Position numbers and translations under genes: made by a program
The notes under the pieces: generated by a model
What the model saw: only the letters and a program-made list of their open reading frames with translations
What the model was told of the DNA's origin: nothing
Databases searched by the model: none
Part shown: positions 1 to 11,340 of the stretch, piece after piece
How positions within the stretch are numbered: the first letter of the stretch is position 1
Layout: every line of letters starts with the position of its first letter
Assembly: GCA_032718475.1 (NCBI GenBank)
Contig: JAUCBJ010005111.1
Span: forward strand, 1-64,000
Source: Nemertoderma westbladi
Taxonomy: Eukaryota > Xenacoelomorpha > Nemertodermatida > Nemertodermatidae
Direction: 5' to 3'
DNA: 64,000 bases

Positions 1-866
1 CGCTTATTACTACGTTTAGCTGCTGGTTTCCCGATGCAGTGCCGCTCCAGGATGTCTACTACGGCCTGGTTTAGCAAACCTTCCACCTCTCCAGGGCCTG
101 GTGCACCACTTGCCACCCTTCTCCAGGGAATATGACTCAGAGCTTTCTGCTTATTATTGGGATATAACCCACTGCCTTTAAACCCAGCGACTAGGAGATG
201 TGGCTTATCAGCCACACTCAGACATAACCTCTTGAGGAGCGCTGGGTATTGGTTCTTTGGTATTGTCCCGCGAGACCGACTCTCCCGCCTCCAAGTATTT
301 AAAATATCACGCCAAACTCTCTTGAGTGTTCGGAAGCAACCAACGTCTAGGGGTTGCATGATATGGGATGCATTCGGTGGCAATGCAACGAACTTGATGT
401 TATTCTCCCCACATGCAAGAATCACCTTCAGAGAGAAGTGACTTCCTAAATTGTCACCTACTAACACCTTAACACCAGGAAGTGTTTGACAATGTGGTAA
501 GAAGATGTTAAAGAACCACAGTTCGAAACAGCGCTGGTCAAACCACCCACTCAGAGTACAAGTATAGCTTGCCCCTTCTGGCCCATTGATGCGCCACTCC
601 TCATACATGTTTTGTGCCTTGTACACAACTTCAGGTGGCAACATTAAACCATTCGCGTTGCCACAGAACATCAGACTGGTGCATTGCTTTGAATGGTCTA
701 TAATTCTCTCAACACGTCGTAAACATCGTTGTGTAATAAAATGTACAGCACCGGGATCGTCCCTAGTATTAGTCTCATCATAATTGAAGACGTTCTCAGG
801 GGGAATGTTTTCAATGATCTTTGACCAGTTATCAAAAAATCTGTTGACTACCTCCTCATGCCTCAG
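1..866 (-). CDS. pogo/Tigger-like DDE transposase, partial
   Basis: The minus strand is open for about 288 codons from a stop at 867-869 to the window edge, so both ends are missing (no start codon, no C-terminal stop). The translation has the DDE_1 layout of the pogo/Tigger/Jerky family: NYDET with its Asp codon at 777-779, GDNLGSHFS with Asp at 453-455, and PPNASHIMQPLDVG with Asp at 345-347. The first two Asp are about 108 residues apart and the last two 36, as expected for D-D-D catalysis. AGFKGSGLYP follows, a usual C-terminal block of the family. Family members cut and paste DNA at TA sites. The N-terminal CENPB-type DNA-binding domain is not seen above 869, so the copy is 5' truncated or that exon is elsewhere. 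No frameshift is visible in the part present. Confidence 0.82.
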   Translation of the reverse strand, partial: MRHEEVVNRFFDNWSKIIENIPPENVFNYDETNTRDDPGAVHFITQRCLRRVERIIDHSKQCTSLMFCGNANGLMLPPEVVYKAQNMYEEWRINGPEGASYTCTLSGWFDQRCFELWFFNIFLPHCQTLPGVKVLVGDNLGSHFSLKVILACGENNIKFVALPPNASHIMQPLDVGCFRTLKRVWRDILNTWRRESRSRGTIPKNQYPALLKRLCLSVADKPHLLVAGFKGSGLYPNNKQKALSHIPWRRVASGAPGPGEVEGLLNQAVVDILERHCIGKPAAKRSNK

Positions 867-869
867 TTA

Positions 870-3800
870 CACCCGCCCGAACCTGTTTAAATCCCCGAAC
901 CAGTATTGCAAGTGATATGGCCTTGTATTACAGTAGTACTTTATTATTATTAATATAATTATAGTTATTATATATAGTTATTATGTAGTTATTCGAGTCC
1001 GCTGGTCGCTACAGACAGACTTATTTCTGTATTTAAGCAGATCAGTATACTAATACTGTAAATACATAAGCAGAATAAGTGTAACATTAAGGGCTATGTA
1101 AGCACGTTAAATGCATATGATTTTAAAAATGAAAAATTGTATCAATGTTACCCAACCCAATCAATGTTACCCCGGGTATCAATGTTGCCCCGGTTGACGG
1201 TAGTCAAATAAAAACAGGTACGGGCGTAATCAGGTAATATAATAATGATAAGGCATTAGTAACACAGTAACAGCATAATGCAGTCAGCAGTTAGCAGTAA
1301 TGTAATGCCTAACGCAGTAGTCAGGTTAGTGCAGTGCAATGCACATACTGAATAATTCATTACATTACTGGATCAGTACCAGAGTACTGCAGTACTGAAA
1401 TTTTGCTGGCACTTAAAATTTTCAACTAACAAATTGGCCATTTTTGTAAATACCACAATTTTATAAACCTTGCCAATGAAATCAGCACATTCTAAAACCT
1501 CAGTAGCCAAACTATAAGACCAAATTTACCACTTTTGGCTATTTTAAAAATTCGAGCTACTTGTAATTTTGGTGCTCTTTTAGTGTCCATTATAAAATAA
1601 AGAATGAAAATTTTGCTTCTAATCTTGCTTTCGATTACTAATAATTAATTCAACAAAACAAAAAAGCATAATATGGTTTAATGGTTATACCAAAGTCTTG
1701 AAGGGTGATGTATTTTGAGTAATTTTATCAATTCCGAAAAGTGCTGATATGGTATGGGTGCCAGGAACTCCTCATATCTCGAAAACTACTGGAGCTATTA
1801 AATTCTTATTTGTCTCATCTGAAAGAGGACATAATTTTAGTTAGGGACAAGTACTTTCGACGCGCTAGACGTATTGTTTCAGGAGTTTTATCTAAGAGAA
1901 ATTACTGGCCCACTAAATTTAGGGGCTTTGCAGCAGCTTGGCGGGTCGTATCTATAGTAGGTCATGCATCAACAATACATTTTTTAGATTAAAGAGTATA
2001 ACATATACAGTAATAATTACTCAGACAGTACAGTAGTACAGAGAAAAACATACAGTTAGAACAGAAAAAAACAACAGTTGCATAGATGAAAACCAAGCCG
2101 TCAGAACCAAACCGTCAGAAAATCTTGCAAAATGAACCTCTTAAACATGTTTCGCAGGTCATCCTACACCTTCTGCTACCAGATTGAGGGTTCTGTGCCT
2201 ACCTTACATCACATCTGAATTATGAATGTCTGAAGAAAAATATTTAAAAACATTCAGTATGGTCCAACCACAATAATGAATGTGAAAGGGACAATGTGAG
2301 TCGACACATTATGTAGGCCTACGCTATGTTGTTAATATATGTATTAACGATCGAACATTGAGAGACAATTAATTACAAAGAGTGGCAGATATGTCTGAAC
2401 CGGCATTGTAAAGTGCAGGCCCATCCCCTTTTCAATATCCCGCCATCATCAGTCATAATAATAGCCCGAACTACTGATGATACATAAATTACAGAAATAA
2501 TTATTCATTAGAAATGGATATAATGTAGCAGCGAATATTGTATAATATTGTATGGGCTGTAAACGCAGCATAATTCATATATTTATTATTTAGAGGGTTG
2601 TGGATTACACTCCATCACCATTGGGCGAGTGGAAGAGGTACTGTAGGCCTACTATAGTTACTATGCCATGATAGGATAGAAGCCAACTGCCAGTTGGCCT
2701 GGAATTCTCAGCTTGCTCCCCGCCCTCTTGGAAAATACGATAGTCATCTAATAGATATTATTGTAATGTTATGCACATAACTTATTTTTATTGTCACATT
2801 TTGTATTCGCTGATGTGACACGCGCGTTGTAAATTGCGATCTGATAGATCAGTAGGCCTACCGTGATGTTTGTCGGTCGCTCGGCTGGTCATGTATGTAT
2901 GTTTATTTGTTCCTCTATCTCCTCCTAAACTACTGGCTCTCGCGATATGGGGAAAATACCGTTGGATTCAGCGTGGTCCTGGGCTCTGTATAAAGTAATT
3001 TTCACCGTAATGCAGTGAATATTTTCTCTGAGAGTCGAACACAGTTAATACTGTATATAAAAAACCAGCAAGCTGGCTATAAAAAGACCGTCCATAGACA
3101 AACATAGTGTAGTTGGGTCCCTCCCCATTCATTATTATTATCCTACAGTACTACAGTTGAAGGCCTACATTATTGTATTACTAAAATTCATTCACCTGGA
3201 ATCAGTAATAAATTCACATTCGCCCATACCTTGCCTTTCATACAGCTTTCAGCTGTATAAAATATTTAACACACACTAATGCTACCCTATGAAGAATATC
3301 AAGTTTGTCAGTAATATGAAAACAATAAAATAGGAAATGTGGTCTTATTCACTCAGATACTACCTAGCATTTATGGCCACTTGGGCCACTGTTAGTACTC
3401 AGGCACAAAGGCTATTAAAAAATGAAATGAATGTGTCTTTTAGTGCTCCCAACCCAACTACCACAAGGAAAACTGCATCAAACCATACAGTAACTACAGG
3501 TACCAGTAAGTATTGCACGAATAGGCTATCACATAAATTAAGAATCACAATCCCTCTAAAGTCGTGGTTGTCTAACATCATATAAGTTTGTAAGTGGTGG
3601 AGTTTAGGCAGTAGGGCCTAAGCAAACAGTATGGGTGTACTAAGTACAATAATATTGGCAACCTCATCGATTTATACTAAGCCTGAGTAGAAATCCATTA
3701 CATAAGCAATTTTTCATAATGAACACCAGCTGTTATTGGTGTTATTTTACCATTGCGTCTATGGCACTTTTCGTTTATTTCATTTTTGCAAAAAAATAAT

Positions 3801-4275
3801 TACTGTATTTTTCTGACTGATTGCTTTATACACCCATTCAGACCATACACTACAGGAGGGTAAAAAACAACACAATTGACCGGATAGTTTCGGAGCCTTT
3901 CGTGTGACAATCAGACAGGCAGACAGACAAACAAACAGACACGATTTTCTTACTGTAAGGAAATCTGAAGATTTACAAATAAAACATTTGAACGACCCAG
4001 TGCTTAGAAATCAATCAGCTGGCCTCCCCCCTAACATAGCAGTGACGGTATTAATTGCAATTCGATTAGTGTCTTTGCTTCTGAGAGACGAACACAGTTA
4101 ATAAAAGGTCAAACACATATCTGATATATCATTATTGAATGTTTGAAACTCGGAACATAGTAATCTTCTATATTAATACCTGGCTGAATATTAATTTTAT
4201 ACTGATTTTAGTAGAGTAGTGTTGAAGTTGTTGTGTAGTAGTTGTAGGCATGGATGGCATAACGAAACGAAGCAT
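870..4275. other. Non-coding AT-rich interval
   Basis: I see no supportable gene here. Short open frames at 1741-1992, 3337-3585 and 3904-4101 lack recognisable domains and biased composition. Small structures are three imperfect copies of ATCAATGTTACCC at about 1140-1195 and a CAGA-type microsatellite at about 3909-3942. AGGCCTA words recur, as they do elsewhere in the window. Confidence 0.6.
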
Positions 4276-4328
4276 ATTTGTCCGAATTGTCCGGTTCCTG
4301 ATAGCAACCTTTTAGTGCTTATTTGATA

Positions 4329-4935
4329 TTGGTGAATGTTCTAGAACATTAGTAGATATATTTTTTTATGGTAGCTAGTGATTTTTACTAGCTAGAATTT
4401 TTTGAAATTTTAAAAATACTGTATTTTTTTTATTTTTGTTATTGGAAAGTGTTCGAAAACATTATTGTATATTATTTATTAAGGTGTAGCTAGTGTATTT
4501 TTTTTTTACTAGCTAGCATTTTCTTGAAATTGATATTTCAGAATTAGGCCTAAACTGTTGCAGAATATATTAATTACCAAAAATATTGATGATATTTTAA
4601 CAGTTTAAGCTGAACAGAACATCGTGTGGCGGTACAGTTGTTTTAATCTAAATTCAGCAAAGTGTCCCTAAATGAGATTCAGCTATTATCTAGGGTAATA
4701 ATTTAGGCTTCTTAACCAACCAACAACACATACAGACGCAATATAAAAAATCAGTTGTAAAAATTTTAAATACAGTACATACTACATATTACTAGCTAGT
4801 AAATAATTCACAAGCTCCATAATTAACAAAAAAAAGTAAAATTTTATTATTTTCAAAAAAATACTAGCTAGTAAATAAACACTAGCTACCATATAATAAT
4901 ATATATTAAGGTTCTAGAACATTCACCATTATATA
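4329..4935. mobile_element. Hairpin (inverted-repeat) element, MITE-like
   Basis: The left arm, about 4329-4435, reads GGTGAATGTTCTAGAACATT, then a TATGGTAGCTAGTG block, then TTTTTACTAGCTAG and TTTTTTGAAA. The reverse complement of about 4820-4935 repeats these blocks in the same order, so the interval folds into a long imperfect hairpin. A second, more diverged copy of the arm lies at about 4441-4535, in the same direction as the left arm. No ORF is present. I infer a non-autonomous DNA element; no target duplication was assigned. Confidence 0.55.
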
Positions 4936-4950
4936 GTACCAATTAAATTT

Positions 4951-5106
4951 GGTCCCGGACAATTCGGCCCCAGACAATTCGGTCCCATTAATATGTATGT
5001 TTTGGGACCGAATTGTCTAAGTCAGTATCCGGACAATTCGGTCACGGACAATTCGGTCCAAAAACACAAAATTAATGGGACCGAATTGTCCGGGACCGAA
5101 TTGTTT
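4951..5106. repeat. Cluster of palindromic GGACAATTCGGTCC-type motifs
   Basis: Seven copies of ACAATTCGG or its complement CCGAATTGT lie within about 155 bases, mostly extended to GGACAATTCGGTCC. Both orientations alternate, giving many possible small hairpins. A single related copy, CCGAATTGTCCGG, lies at about 4280-4292 on the other side of the hairpin element, so the motif brackets that element. Function unknown. Confidence 0.75.
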
Positions 5107-5213
5107 CCTCAGTAAATTATTTCCTTCAATACAGCCAACACGTTTGCTTTAAGTTCCCGCCACCATTGCAATGGTATAGGCTAGGGCGGATTACATTATA
5201 ACTGAAAAAAGGA

Positions 5214-8200
5214 ACTACTACTAGGATCGGCATGCTGCATTGCAGCTGCATTTTTAAGAATGCTGTGCCGGCTTGTCAACAAAATTGCACCGCCACAACT
5301 CCCTATCACCCATGACATTTGCTAGATCATCCGCATCTTTAAGGCCAGTGTCCTTTAAGATGCGTCTCAAGAAAGTCATGGGCTGTCCACCATGCTTATT
5401 CACTCCATGAGGCTGCCAAAGTACAAGATTATGCACTGGCTGGTCCTCACGGCGAAAGCAATGTCCTGCAAAGCGGAGGCGATTTTGTTCTAGTGTCAAG
5501 CTTGGGGGAACCAATAAGACACCTCCAATGTTATATAGTGTCTGGTTGGAGATGTGTGCATTGTACTTGACACAATGAACCCGGCGTAGCATTCTTGTGA
5601 ATGTGCCATCCAGAGATTTGGTGTCCTCAGCAGTTAGAGCCCAGCATGGACTCCCGTAGAGGAGTACTGGAACTACTGCTGCTCTAAATAATCGGACCTT
5701 AAGTTTCCGATTAATTCTCGGTGACTTCCAAATCGTGGAAAGCCTATTCAAGGCTGCCCATGCCTTTCCCTTACGTATTCGAAGGTCCTCACCTGACTTC
5801 CGGATCCATGATCCCAGGTAACAGAAGTCGTCCACATGCTCAAGCATACCATCCTTTGAGCTTATGCTCATCCGATCAGAGACTTGCTGAGGACTTTCAA
5901 AGTTAACTGTCAGAATTTTGGTCTTTCTGGAGTTAATAAAAAGACCAACACTAGAAGCAGCATGTTCTAATGAGCTGAGGAGCCGTTGGGCTCCCTCTAA
6001 TGATTCTGAGAGTACTCCTAAGTCATCAGCAAAGTCTAGATCAGTTAGGTACTTGGCAGGATTTCCTCGACTTCTGGAGCCAGTAGGTGGAGTTATCATC
6101 ACCCCATCATCATTATAATGATCTAAGGACATGCGTAGAACATAGTCAACCACAATAATGAACAAGAATGGTGCAAGTGTGTCTCCTTGGAGGACACCCC
6201 ATAACACTTCAAATGGTTCTGTGTCACCGTCAACAGTAGACACAAATGTTGTCGAACCATCGTATACTGATCTGATTGCTGCAATAATTTCATCAGGAAT
6301 CCCATATAATGAAAGTATGCTGAACATACGTGAGCGAGAGACTGAATCAAAGGCCTTGAAGAAGTCAACAAAGATAACAGCCAGATGCCTGTCTTTCTTT
6401 TTTGATAACTCTTCAATTATCCTTCTAAGTGCCAAAATGGGCTCCATGGTCCCACGACCTTTACGGAACCCATTCTGATTTCCACGGAGCAGCCTCTCAA
6501 TGGGATCCCTGATGCGATTTAATAGGATCCTATTGTATAGCTTTGCAGCAATCGAGATCAATGAGATTCCCCGAAAAGAACCATAGAGTGTTAGGTTGCC
6601 CTTCTTGGGAACTGACACCAACTTATTTGTTTTCATTTCTTGTGGGACTCGTGTTGTTCGGTACATGTCTACTATGATGGGATAGATGAGCTTTAAACAC
6701 TCAGGTATTTTAAAGACCTCAGGGGGAACACCATCTACTCCACTGGCACGATTGGTCTTAATGCTCTTTGCAGCAGCCTTCACTTCTGCAAAGGAGATAT
6801 CGCCAATGGGAATATCTGGGAGTACAGACTCAGACACTTTTACTTCTATAAAGTTATCAGGCAATACCCTGTCATTATTGAGGAGCTTTTCAAAGTGGGC
6901 TTTCCAACCATTGAGGCGATCGGCTGGTGATTCAGCCTTAACCTTGGTGGTTGGTTGGCTTTTCCGCCCAGTAAGCAGATTGATCGATTTCCATGCCTGG
7001 GATGATTGTCTGCTGTCGTCAGCATCATTGATTGCATCAACCTGTTGGTTTATTAGCTCCTGTAGATTAGCAGAGTACTGCCTGTTCAGGGACCTAGATG
7101 CAGCCTTAACTGCATTCTTGGCCGCTGTAGTCTGTTTGAGTCGGGACTCTTTCTGCGCCTTATGAAGGTCATTTCGGCACTTCTGAATTTTGCTGTCAGT
7201 CCAGGGGGCCCTTTTCCTGTTTCGAGGGTATACAGGAACTGTTTCTGCAGCTGCTAACTTAACTGCTTCTGTAAAGGCAGTATAGCCCTCACAGTGATCT
7301 GCCGCCTCAGAGGCAAGAGCCTCATACCTGTTGCTCAGCTGTAGTGTGAAGCTGGATCTCACACTTGGCTGTTGCAACAGAGAGGACCAGTCATGCCGCG
7401 GCAAGGCAGATTTCGTTGTTCTGCTAGCACGCAGACTAAGTCTTACCTTGGCCACAATAAGGCGGTGATCACTGGAGAAGGGTTGAAGTGTAAATGCATT
7501 GCAGTCTTGTATAGAGCTCCTGTATTTCCTACGAAACAGAATATGGTCTATCTGGGACTTGTGACCACTGGGTCCACTATGAGTCCATAGCTTTCCAGTT
7601 GGCTTCTTGAACTGGGTTCCAGCCGAAAACAATCCATTTCCAGAGATAAAATCCTGAAGATGGACAGAATTTCGGTTAACACTATTGCTATAGACCCAGG
7701 GCGATGTAGGTGATTGATGCAGACTTGCATTAAAGTCTCCCAGGAATGTTAAGAATGCATGCTGATCCACTCCATCAGTAGCTGCTTGTAGATTGTGGTA
7801 GAAATTATCCACCTCCTCTACAGGGGCAACACTAGTTGGAGAGTAGCACACAATCAGAACCACCTTAGGAAACTTCTTAGCCAGTCTTCCAGAACATGAG
7901 AAGTGGCAACGGATGATGCGGTTAGAGATTTGGTCTATTTTGTCCAATGCTGCATGTGCAGTTGGATTCATCAATAGACCAATTCCACCATTGCCACTAT
8001 CATCTGCTGATGCGAGGGCGAGTCGCCAACCGTCCCCCATGTCCTTAATCAGAACCTCATCAGTCTGTCCAGTCTGCATTCGGTGCTCTTGAACACCCAC
8101 TGCGCTAAGAGAAAGCTTATCTGCCAAGGCAGTCAGCTCACCTTGTCGCATTGGGGACCCGAGTGTTAGTGTGTTTACTGAGGCTAGTCTTGTGACTTGC

Positions 8201-8481
8201 CTCAGATTCACCAATGGCTTCGTTGGTCGGGGTGGAACATGAGAGTAGCCTCCAACTCCAGAATCCCTCTCCCCATCACAATCTGGCCTTCCTGGTGACC
8301 CAGGGTTTGGGCCAGAAAGGTCATCAGGAAAGGGACTCAAAGAATTGTTGGCTGCTCTCTCTCCAGTAGGGGGTGAGACAGGCAGCCGGTCAGGAGTTAA
8401 CTGACGCCTGTGAGGCCGATTGTGTCCGGTAATTCCACTGGCCTCTAGTGGCCGGACCTCCGCATTGCTAATGTAATCCAT
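5214..8481 (-). mobile_element. RTE-like non-LTR retrotransposon, apparently ORF-intact
   Basis: The unit consists of the endonuclease/RT ORF (5254-8481), a very short 3' untranslated region and a trinucleotide tail that reads TAGTAGTAG on the minus strand at about 5214-5223. Short tandem-repeat tails instead of poly(A) are characteristic of RTE-type LINEs, and the truncated LINE at 9955-36579 ends in a similar GTA run. The 5' boundary is not defined; G-rich sequence precedes the start. No target duplication was assigned. Confidence 0.75.
5254..8481 (-). CDS. LINE ORF2: APE-type endonuclease / reverse transcriptase, 1075 aa
   Basis: The protein nicks target DNA and copies the element RNA from the nick. 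The endonuclease domain (about residues 95-350) retains the usual catalytic positions: N103, E132 in QEHR, D249/N251 in GDFNA, D312/H313 in QIDH and D338/H339 in SSDH. The RT domain (about 610-860) has VDFFKAFD (D706), GVLQGDTLAP, and FADD (D819/D820) as the active-site box. The C-terminal region (about 880-1065) carries YLGSWI and a final GDRELW segment like those of RTE-related LINEs. The frame is uninterrupted from ATG at 8479-8481 to TAA at 5254-5256. The N-terminal 90 residues are Pro/Gly/Asp rich with no domain recognised. Exact clade is uncertain. By sequence it could be active; whether it is transcribed cannot be seen. Confidence 0.9.
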   Translation of the reverse strand: MDYISNAEVRPLEASGITGHNRPHRRQLTPDRLPVSPPTGERAANNSLSPFPDDLSGPNPGSPGRPDCDGERDSGVGGYSHVPPRPTKPLVNLRQVTRLASVNTLTLGSPMRQGELTALADKLSLSAVGVQEHRMQTGQTDEVLIKDMGDGWRLALASADDSGNGGIGLLMNPTAHAALDKIDQISNRIIRCHFSCSGRLAKKFPKVVLIVCYSPTSVAPVEEVDNFYHNLQAATDGVDQHAFLTFLGDFNASLHQSPTSPWVYSNSVNRNSVHLQDFISGNGLFSAGTQFKKPTGKLWTHSGPSGHKSQIDHILFRRKYRSSIQDCNAFTLQPFSSDHRLIVAKVRLSLRASRTTKSALPRHDWSSLLQQPSVRSSFTLQLSNRYEALASEAADHCEGYTAFTEAVKLAAAETVPVYPRNRKRAPWTDSKIQKCRNDLHKAQKESRLKQTTAAKNAVKAASRSLNRQYSANLQELINQQVDAINDADDSRQSSQAWKSINLLTGRKSQPTTKVKAESPADRLNGWKAHFEKLLNNDRVLPDNFIEVKVSESVLPDIPIGDISFAEVKAAAKSIKTNRASGVDGVPPEVFKIPECLKLIYPIIVDMYRTTRVPQEMKTNKLVSVPKKGNLTLYGSFRGISLISIAAKLYNRILLNRIRDPIERLLRGNQNGFRKGRGTMEPILALRRIIEELSKKKDRHLAVIFVDFFKAFDSVSRSRMFSILSLYGIPDEIIAAIRSVYDGSTTFVSTVDGDTEPFEVLWGVLQGDTLAPFLFIIVVDYVLRMSLDHYNDDGVMITPPTGSRSRGNPAKYLTDLDFADDLGVLSESLEGAQRLLSSLEHAASSVGLFINSRKTKILTVNFESPQQVSDRMSISSKDGMLEHVDDFCYLGSWIRKSGEDLRIRKGKAWAALNRLSTIWKSPRINRKLKVRLFRAAVVPVLLYGSPCWALTAEDTKSLDGTFTRMLRRVHCVKYNAHISNQTLYNIGGVLLVPPSLTLEQNRLRFAGHCFRREDQPVHNLVLWQPHGVNKHGGQPMTFLRRILKDTGLKDADDLANVMGDRELWRCNFVDKPAQHS

Positions 8482-9941
8482 AGTGGGGGTTGGGGGGTGC
8501 TTTTTTGCCGAGTAGGTAAATTTAATAGTTGGGGGGTATATTTAATACTTTTATTTGATAGAATCAAAAATTTTAATAAACTAAATTTGAGAGCATCCAC
8601 AGTAGTATCTATAGTATAATAGATACTACTGTAGATAGTATATTACTAAAATCTAAAATATAAATCATTCAAATACTTATTAATTATCACTAAAATAATT
8701 TATAAATTACTGTATCACTAAAATATATAAAGTATGACTAAAATACGGTATATAATTTAATTTTAATTGTTAATTTCGTACACGTTAGATACAACAAACA
8801 GCAGTAAACATAATAAATGATCACTAAAATATATTAATTTTCAGAAATTATAGTAATTATCACAGTAAATATATAATTAATATTGCTTGCTTGATCTATA
8901 AAGTGTAATGGCAGGATATACAGCAGTACCAAGTTATTTTAACCAAATCAATAAACGATGTTCAATAGAACAGGTTTTATAAATTTATTTTTGACGATAA
9001 AAACCACTTCGGTGAGAATAATTACAGTAATACATCTTAATTGAGGAATATATTTTATTTTTCGGTGACAAAAATTTTGTAAAAAAATCTTTTAATTTAG
9101 TGGAAAAATCAACTGTTTTTGTGACAAAAATATAATGAGATTGCGAAACTGTGTTATCCAAGAAAGGCTCGAAGAAAGGGAATTTTCAAAACGGTTAATA
9201 TGTAAATAACGTGCAGTTCGTTTCAAGTTATTTCTTAATTATGAAATGAAATTCAAGGCAGGAACGTTCGGGGCGGGTCATTCCTATTTCCATTCGTAAT
9301 TAGGCTGCGATATTCATGAAATTTGTAGGATATAATTTTTAAGTTTCAACTCCAGTTAGGTGCCTGAAGGTAGTAGTAGGCCTACTGTGTCGTACACTAA
9401 ATATTCCATTCCAGCTACCCGTACAGTATGTAACTGTATTCATGAACCGCAGGTGCTCGCGACTTCTTGTCAGGTGAAACTTCCGGCTTAATAAATGTCG
9501 CAAAGATATGAGGTTGCTGCTTTCAAGGCCCGAGGCTCATATGTATCACACTGGGCTATAACAAATAGTTTGATCGGAACAAATAACATCTTCCGATAAA
9601 TCGATTCATCAGTGGCCTATAGGATGGTGAGGGTGGGGGGGGGGGGGGGGGGGGGGTATAGTAATTGCGTTGAAACACCAACCTGCGAACATTTTAAAGA
9701 GATAAGCCCTTCATGATTTGATATGCAACCCATCCTGCCTTGCTGCCTAATGGCTTAAGGTTCGATTTATTTAAGTGCTATCTTAGAGTCCTTGCTGATT
9801 TAAATTGAGATCAATTATATTGATTGATAGCGCGGGTATCCTGTTTTGTTATGTTACAAATTAAACCTGTCGTCACAATAGGCAATATTTTACATATACA
9901 CTAGGCCTATTATTACAGTAGGATGACCATGTTAGGATGGT
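8482..9941. other. Non-coding AT-rich interval with G22 run
   Basis: No gene is supported. A run of 22 G lies at about 9635-9656. About 8925-8985 resembles 58240-58310 (TTTTAACCAAA, CAATAAAC, CAATAGAACA in the same order), marking a dispersed repeat of unknown type. The rest is AT-rich single-copy-looking sequence. Confidence 0.55.
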
Positions 9942-9986
9942 GTACAGTAAGAGTTAAAATTGTGCAAAGGGGCGCCTCAAAGCCGA

Positions 9987-11262
9987 TGTACGCGCTTTTG
10001 AAGACCTTTAGCAGTTTAACCTGCCAAAATTTATATGTCTTTTGGTTTATAAATATACTTTAGAAGATGACAAATATTTAATACCAATAAACACAACATT
10101 AGCAGAAGCCAGCCTAGTGCGCGTCCATTCACCCGCTGGATATACCCGGGAGACTGGATTCTGAGGGCTTAGATTATTATTGCAGTGTAAGCTTACTGTA
10201 TTATTCGATTGATCGCTAATAAATAATTTCTGACTAATATTATTCACTTTCGGGAAATATTAACAGTTCCTTTAGGACGTGGCGCTCTATCTAGGTAAAC
10301 AGAGATATGACTTATACTAATCACAACGGTAAGTCGGTAAGTCTTATGATTCACGTATGAGGCGCATTCTTTAGGAAATGCTTAGTTATCAGTCACAATC
10401 ATGCACACTACCGGTAACACACAATACTGCTCACTAATTTGCCGACCGTCAATGGATTTTATCATATATAAAGCGAACAGCAATTGACTCATGTAGTGCT
10501 TATCAAATAGCATTAAATTCACTACAAACCACAACAATATAAGTCGCAATCGCTATATATAACCCGTCTCTCTAACCTGAAGTGTATCAAGAAAATTGGG
10601 AAATTTGGGTTCTTTATAAATGTTCTCCAAATAATATTCAACCAACTAATACAAAATATGACAACGGTAAAAGCATTAAGACGGTAGGTTAAGATATGAT
10701 ATGAACAACAGTATGATATGTGATATATGACATGGACTGGACTGAACTGATAACAGTTATACGCTCTATAATCTTAAGCCTACTAATGTTTCTTCTAAAG
10801 TATGAAAACGAATTGACTCTAGAGCCGGTGTTCCTGGCCTAGATAGCAACAACACAACAGTATCAAGAAAAACAGTAAGACTGAACACTCCTAGTATGAT
10901 CGACCGAATATCTACACGTCGACAGAAAAAATCGCTCTGATTGGCTCAAGCCAAACAAAGAACCATGCGTCCAATGGCTGTTTCCATGCCAGCAACCAGC
11001 TGCTAGATGTCGCAATCTGAATCATCAAGGCCAAGCCGTGTAAAGGTATTTGGTGCATTGCAGGTTTTTTGCCTTACCATGTCCGCTAAAGCACGTATAT
11101 AGAAGAATGACTTTTATGTCCGTTAAAACACCTGTAACGGTACCTTGCGGGCGAGGGGAATATATATACAGTTAGAGAACCTTTTTAGAGTATTCCAGCG
11201 CCTGGGGGGAAACTGGATTGCGAAGCAAAAGGGGCCAGTTATATCCCACAGAAGCTTTTACA
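9987..11262 (-). repeat. BEL 1 3' LTR
   Basis: 1276 bp, with ends TGTACGCGC and GCTTTTACA on the plus strand. Nearly identical to 21165-22403, but keeps 37 bp at about 10079-10120 that the other LTR lacks. TATATATA at 11161-11168 could serve as a TATA element on the minus strand. Confidence 0.92.
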
Positions 11263-11280
11263 CCGCTCCCAGAAAATGGG
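11263..11280 (-). promoter_or_regulatory. BEL 1 polypurine tract
   Basis: On the minus strand the bases next to the 3' LTR read TTCTGGGAGCGG, a purine-rich stretch in the position where plus-strand DNA priming occurs in LTR elements. BEL 2 has the same sequence at 25365-25382. Confidence 0.65.
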
Positions 11281-11340
11281 ATTTGAGTCTATAAAATATA
11301 CAAAATCACAGTTTCTAATATACGTAAATACTCTAAACAG

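Noticed and set aside
1741-1992. 83-aa plus-strand ORF
   Set aside because: The length is within chance, the start is doubtful, and no domain or repeat match was seen.
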